DNA of 7,893 bases from the NCBI GenBank assembly GCA_023135215.1, contig JAGLTP010000144.1:1-7893 (forward strand), in the 5' to 3' direction. Numbering within the stretch: position 1 is the stretch's first letter; every line of letters starts with the position of its first letter. Both the position numbers and the translations under genes were made by a program. Under the pieces are notes generated by a model that was given only the letters and a program-made list of their open reading frames with translations, ran no database searches and was not told the origin of the DNA. Below are positions 5,156 to 7,893 of this stretch, in pieces. The stretch comes from Candidatus Heimdallarchaeota archaeon (GTDB taxonomy: Archaea > Asgardarchaeota > Heimdallarchaeia > Heimdallarchaeales > Heimdallarchaeaceae).

Positions 5156-7237
5156 TTAGTCTCCTTTCTTTTTTGATGGACATTCTGGAGAGATGCACAT
5201 AATTTGCTTAAGTTTTCCTTTTCTCCATTCTATGATGGGTAAACCATCAAATGAACACTTTTGACTAGTGGCTTTGATGATTCCTGTGCTTGGGAGGGGA
5301 TAAGTTGCGCTGCATTTAATAGCTTTATCAAAATAGGAAGAGCAAGCGATGAACCTTTTCCCTGTTTTTTTGGATTTTATAATTCTTAAATTCCCTTTCT
5401 TACATTCAGTGCATTTCCCTAAAACAATTATTTTGCTTTCTTCAGATTTTTTCAGATTTTTATAAAGAGATGAACCAATTTCCAATTCTTTTGTATGAAA
5501 AGAAATAAGCATTGTTTTCAATTCTTTTTTGATAGAGAGTATAATTTTATCTATGTCTTTTTCCTGATCTTGGACAGTTTCCATTATTTCTTCTAAATTA
5601 CGTGTCATTTCAGATTTAACTAAAACTGGATATTGTTCTTGAAGCACGCTTACAACCGCAAATCCCAACGGTGTAGCTTTAATTATGCTTCCCTCTATAT
5701 ATCCCCTAGCAAACAATGTTTGAATTATTCCTGCTCTTGTTGCTTTTGTTCCTATCTTCTCATCTTCCATTTTTCTCAAAAGAGTTGATTCATTGTATCT
5801 ATAGGGGGGTGATGTTAAGCGCTCCTTTGCATCTATAAAATTGAACTTAATTTCGTTTTCTATATCAATTTCAGGTAATATTTGTTCTTTAAGAGAATAA
5901 TAAGGCTTATAGTACTTAATCCATCCTTCATCTATAATCTGACTACCTCGAACCTCAAATTTGTGTTTATTTACTTCGATAATTATAGTTTTATTCGAAA
6001 GTAGAGCAGGTTTTCCAAATAAAGATAGATATCGTTTAACAATCAAATCATAAAGTTTCTTTTCTCCCGGTGAAAGGTTTTTATCAGGTTTGTTTCCCGT
6101 AGGGTGAATCGCGGGATGTGCTGCATCAGTTTTCCTTCCTTCTGAAGGTTTATACTTTTTTATTGTAATTATTTCATTAGCATGATCTTTGTAATCACTT
6201 TGATTTTCAAGCTTTGCAAGAATTGATTTGTGCCCAAGTGTCATTGGTAATTTTTGACTATCTGTTCTGGGATAAGAAATCAAAGCGGATAAATATAATT
6301 TCTCTCCAATTTCAAGCGTTTTATGTGGAGAAAATTTGAAATGAATATATGCCTCTCTCTGGAGATCACCCAAATTAAAGGGTGGAAATGGATATCTCGA
6401 TTTTTTCTCTTGAATAATGTCTTTAACTTTGCCTACCAAGCTCTTACAGTCATCCACGATTTGAGAAGCTTCTTTCTGATTGTTTATTCTTGATTTCTCG
6501 TAAGAAGCTTTGAAATTTTTACTTTCAAGGATAACTTCACTTTCAATTGTCCAATATGGGATAGGTAAAAAGAGATTAATCTCTTTTTCAAGTTCTACAA
6601 CTGAATTCAGAGTCGGACCTTGTACGCGACCAATTGAAATTGTTTTAAATCTTCCCGATACTCTTTTAAAAGCTGAACTAAGCGCTCTCGAATAGTTAAT
6701 TCCGTATAACCAATCAACATAGTGTCGAATTAGACCTGAATTTAGAAAGCCTGAATCCAATGTTTTTTCTCTATTGTCATAGGCTTCAATAATATCTCGT
6801 CTTGTTAGTGTAGAAAATTTCATTCTTTCTGCTTGGTCTCTACCAAAGATATATTTTAGAATCAAATAACCTATTACTTCCCCTTCTCTATCAAAATCTG
6901 TCATAACAATAATGTCTGTTGCTTTTTTTGATAAGCTCTTGAATACATCTATGAAGTTCTTTGTTTTTGCTGATTTATTCACTTCATAATTAGGTCTCCA
7001 TTCATAATCTAGTACAGGATAGTTCCATGTTTTGCTGATTGAAGAGAGAGCAAAAAGATGCCCTAAAGCAGGAGCGATAACGATTTTAATACCATCCCTT
7101 TGACATATATACACAGGTACATTCTTTATTCTATTAAGTTCAGGTTTGTTATTTTTATCAAGAGCTCTTGCAATTCGTTGAGCTGCTTGAGGTTTTTCAG
7201 ATATTCCAAGAATGTAAGGTCCTTCAATAGTGGACAA
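5156..7237 (-). CDS. topA: DNA topoisomerase I (type IA, archaeal TopA)
   Basis: Relaxes negatively supercoiled DNA by nicking one strand through a 5'-phosphotyrosine and passing the other. The 693 residues show an N-terminal Toprim domain with the catalytic glutamate in ISEKP (12-16) and the metal motif DFDRE (114-118). Next come the conserved SIGRVQGPTL (201-210) and the active-site ISYPRTDS (320-327; nucleophile Tyr 322, with Arg 324). The GTKATRAGIIQTL segment (496-508) completes the gate domain. A C-terminal zinc ribbon has Cys 609, 612, 632 and 642. A second, degenerate ribbon follows with only Cys 661, 681 and 686. No helicase domain is present, so it is not reverse gyrase. The start is TTG 7237: TAA is the codon directly upstream, no other good start precedes the Toprim motif, and GAGG (7245-7248) is well placed. 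The small zinc gene follows at once. Confidence 0.96.
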   Translation of the reverse strand: MSTIEGPYILGISEKPQAAQRIARALDKNNKPELNRIKNVPVYICQRDGIKIVIAPALGHLFALSSISKTWNYPVLDYEWRPNYEVNKSAKTKNFIDVFKSLSKKATDIIVMTDFDREGEVIGYLILKYIFGRDQAERMKFSTLTRRDIIEAYDNREKTLDSGFLNSGLIRHYVDWLYGINYSRALSSAFKRVSGRFKTISIGRVQGPTLNSVVELEKEINLFLPIPYWTIESEVILESKNFKASYEKSRINNQKEASQIVDDCKSLVGKVKDIIQEKKSRYPFPPFNLGDLQREAYIHFKFSPHKTLEIGEKLYLSALISYPRTDSQKLPMTLGHKSILAKLENQSDYKDHANEIITIKKYKPSEGRKTDAAHPAIHPTGNKPDKNLSPGEKKLYDLIVKRYLSLFGKPALLSNKTIIIEVNKHKFEVRGSQIIDEGWIKYYKPYYSLKEQILPEIDIENEIKFNFIDAKERLTSPPYRYNESTLLRKMEDEKIGTKATRAGIIQTLFARGYIEGSIIKATPLGFAVVSVLQEQYPVLVKSEMTRNLEEIMETVQDQEKDIDKIILSIKKELKTMLISFHTKELEIGSSLYKNLKKSEESKIIVLGKCTECKKGNLRIIKSKKTGKRFIACSSYFDKAIKCSATYPLPSTGIIKATSQKCSFDGLPIIEWRKGKLKQIMCISPECPSKKKGD
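5161..5165 (-). promoter_or_regulatory. Shine-Dalgarno of the small zinc protein, inside topA
   Basis: AGGAG overlaps the last codons of topA and ends 9 nt before the TTG at 5151. It supports this non-ATG start and translational coupling. Confidence 0.75.
5441..5460 (-). repeat. topA: 10-bp perfect tandem duplication within topA
   Basis: TTCAGATTTT occurs twice head to tail (plus-strand reading) in the stretch coding for residues about 592-600, between the gate domain and the first zinc ribbon. Because 10 is not a multiple of three, gain or loss of a unit would shift the frame and remove the ribbons. Confidence 0.7.
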
Positions 7238-7240
7238 TTA

Positions 7241-7248
7241 ATCGCCTC
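7241..7248 (-). promoter_or_regulatory. Shine-Dalgarno of topA
   Basis: GAGGCGAT matches the anti-SD complement GAGGTGAT except for one base. GAGG ends 7 nt before the TTG at 7237, supporting that start. Confidence 0.65.
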
Positions 7249-7257
7249 TTGATTGTT

Positions 7258-7277
7258 TCTCTTTTGTTAAAAAGAGA
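7258..7277 (-). repeat. 8-bp inverted repeat (hairpin) between tRNA-Ser and topA
   Basis: TCTCTTTT and AAAAGAGA (minus-strand reading) are perfect inverted arms around a 4-nt loop TAAC. The hairpin sits 9 nt past the tRNA 3' end and about 10 nt before the topA SD. No T-tract follows on either strand, so it is not a bacterial-type terminator. It may mark RNA processing or be an operator. Confidence 0.5.
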
Positions 7278-7286
7278 CATGTTAAA

Positions 7287-7372
7287 TGGAGCCAGGACCG
7301 GGATTTGAACCCGGGATCCTTAAAGGAACTGGTTTTCAAGACCAGCGCCGTTGTCCGCTTGGCTATCCTGGC
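7287..7372 (-). tRNA. tRNA-Ser(UGA) with encoded CCA
   Basis: A class II tRNA reading UCA codons. Acceptor GCCAGGA (7366-7372) pairs with TCCTGGC (7291-7297). The D stem is GCC/GGC and the anticodon stem CTGGT/ACCAG, with loop CTTGAAA giving anticodon UGA. The long variable arm folds as TCCT-TTA-AGGA, and the T stem CCGGG/CCCGG closes the loop TTCAAAT. CCA is encoded at 7287-7289. The base before it, position 73, is U, whereas serine tRNAs usually have G. No intron is present. The gene lies between the Urm1-like gene and topA on the same strand. Confidence 0.94.
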
Positions 7373-7405
7373 TAACTTAAACAAAATGTTCAGCTGTTAT
7401 TTTAG

Positions 7406-7423
7406 TTAAAAATATATCTAAAG
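7406..7423 (-). promoter_or_regulatory. TATA box for tRNA-Ser
   Basis: On the minus strand CTTTAGATATATTTTTAA resembles an archaeal BRE/TATA element. Its centre predicts transcription start about 15 nt before the tRNA 5' end. Transcripts may continue through the tRNA into topA, for which no separate convincing promoter is visible. Confidence 0.5.
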
Positions 7424-7461
7424 TAGTTTTTCATCTCATCTTTCAAGTACCTAAAGTATTG

Positions 7462-7743
7462 TTAACCGCCATGAGATATAGGTATTATTCTGATTTGCAT
7501 ATCGGTGCTTATTTTTGTATTTATTTTTCTTGTAGTCCGTAGCTCCACTTTGTCTGAAAGAATCAAATATCCATATCTAATTTGATCTCCAGAAGTCAGT
7601 GTCTTAAATATATCTTCTTCTTTTGATAATATAGAGAGTAAACCTTTCAAAATAGTGGTCTCTTCATCCACTTCCCCGACAAGAGTATGAATTCTTGATG
7701 AAATAGATGGATGAAGAAGAATTGTAATTTTATGAAATTGCAA
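7462..7743 (-). CDS. Urm1/MoaD/SAMP-like ubiquitin-fold protein ending in HGG
   Basis: A 93-residue beta-grasp protein. The pattern fits the family: strand HKITILLHPSI (4-14), turn, strand THTLVGEV-like segment (19-25), helix TTILKGLLSILSKEEDIFKTL (29-49), strand YGYLILSDKVEL (57-68), a short R/N-rich turn, and last strand MQIRIIPISHGG (82-93). The protein stops exactly after Gly-Gly, as required for adenylation by an E1-like enzyme. Members act as sulfur carriers (tRNA thiolation, molybdopterin) and/or as protein modifiers. The xSHGG tail resembles the LHGG of Urm1 more than a plain MoaD. No E1 (UbaA/MoeB) is in the window. The start is TTG 7743, directly preceded by AGGTGAT; the frame upstream to the previous stop has no better start. 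It follows the upstream gene by 42 nt, probably in one operon. Confidence 0.8.
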   Translation of the reverse strand: MQFHKITILLHPSISSRIHTLVGEVDEETTILKGLLSILSKEEDIFKTLTSGDQIRYGYLILSDKVELRTTRKINTKISTDMQIRIIPISHGG

Positions 7744-7746
7744 ATA

Positions 7747-7753
7747 ATCACCT
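7747..7753 (-). promoter_or_regulatory. Shine-Dalgarno of the Urm1-like gene
   Basis: AGGTGAT, a perfect 7-nt complement of the archaeal 16S rRNA 3' end, ends 3 nt before the TTG at 7743. It fixes this non-ATG start. Confidence 0.75.
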
Positions 7754-7785
7754 GTAATAAATAAGTATGTGGGTAGGAAATTTAA

Positions 7786-7893
7786 TTATCCCACTTCAAT
7801 TTCAAACATTGCTAATAAATCTTCTATGTCTTGCGCTATCTTTTCATCTTCTTCACTTAATTCTGCGCCCTCTTCTGGCTTTAGAAATTCGAT
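7786..7893 (-). CDS. C-terminal end of an unidentified acidic protein (N-terminus off window)
   Basis: The minus-strand frame is open from the right edge to a TAA at 7786-7788 and encodes 35 residues. They are strongly acidic and probably helical: PEEGAELSEEDEKIAQDIEDLL-like sequence ending in FEIEVG (the first part spans residues 6-28 of the fragment). This is too little to name a family. It lies 42 nt upstream of the Urm1-like gene on the same strand and in the same frame, and has no terminator after it, so the two are probably co-transcribed. Its identity would help to place the Urm1-like protein in a pathway. Confidence 0.6.
   Translation of the reverse strand: MEFLKPEEGAELSEEDEKIAQDIEDLLAMFEIEVG

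Noticed and set aside
6510..6695. 61-residue plus-strand open frame inside topA
   Set aside because: Shadow of the conserved TopA region on the opposite strand.
7287..7372. tRNA-Ser 3' end as an integration (att) site
   Set aside because: No integrase, no repeated copy of the tRNA end and no compositional break are visible in the window.
1..7893. CRISPR array, insertion sequence, toxin-antitoxin or defence island
   Set aside because: I found no regularly spaced repeats, transposase motifs or defence domains. All identified genes are housekeeping or small single-domain proteins.

Overview
The window (about one-third GC) looks like a fragment of an archaeal chromosome. Lineage-diagnostic content includes the small subunit of the archaea-specific DNA polymerase D, an archaeal-type topoisomerase IA, a Sec61-beta translocon subunit, an STT3/AglB oligosaccharyltransferase, a tRNA with an intron at the archaeal 37/38 site, and leaderless ATG genes behind TATA-like boxes. 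The STT3 carries motifs in their eukaryotic form (SVSEHQPxTW and MVRLxLxLAP), and the window also encodes a free Roadblock/LC7 protein and a ubiquitin-fold protein ending in HGG. Together these suggest an Asgard (Promethearchaeota-like) archaeon. That lineage is an inference; Thermoplasmatota or another archaeal group is not excluded.

Layout. Positions 1-1518 (minus) hold the N-terminal 506 residues of STT3, running off the left edge. A divergent intergenic region of 190 bp separates it from a plus-strand Roadblock/LC7 gene (1709-2122). This converges on the PolD small subunit DP1 (2143-3711, minus). The 115 bp between DP1 and tRNA-Arg(UCU) (3827-3919, plus, 16-nt intron) contains both divergent promoters. 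The plus strand continues with Sec61-beta (start corrected to 4024), a MazG-like nucleotide pyrophosphohydrolase (4236-4529), probably co-transcribed with it, and a small CPYC glutaredoxin-like protein (4639-4869). The rest is on the minus strand. In transcription order it is the C-terminal end of an unidentified acidic protein (7786-7893), a Urm1/MoaD/SAMP-like beta-grasp protein (7462-7743), tRNA-Ser(UGA) (7287-7372), topA (5156-7237) and a small Cys3His zinc-binding protein of unknown function (4906-5151). The last gene starts within a few bases of the topA stop.

How it fits together. This is mostly core information processing and secretion: replication (DP1), supercoil relaxation (TopA), translation (two tRNAs), protein translocation (Sec61-beta) and N-glycosylation (STT3). 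There is also nucleotide-pool housekeeping (MazG), thiol redox (glutaredoxin-like) and a sulfur carrier or protein modifier (Urm1-like). I see no insertion sequence, CRISPR array, integrase or defence cassette, and no clearly new multi-gene system. The most promising points are the uncharacterised zinc protein coupled to topA, the HGG-tailed ubiquitin-fold protein, the eukaryote-like STT3, and a split in initiation signals: every ATG start lacks a Shine-Dalgarno (SD) sequence and sits near a TATA box, while every GTG/TTG start is a leadered gene, four of five with a clear SD.
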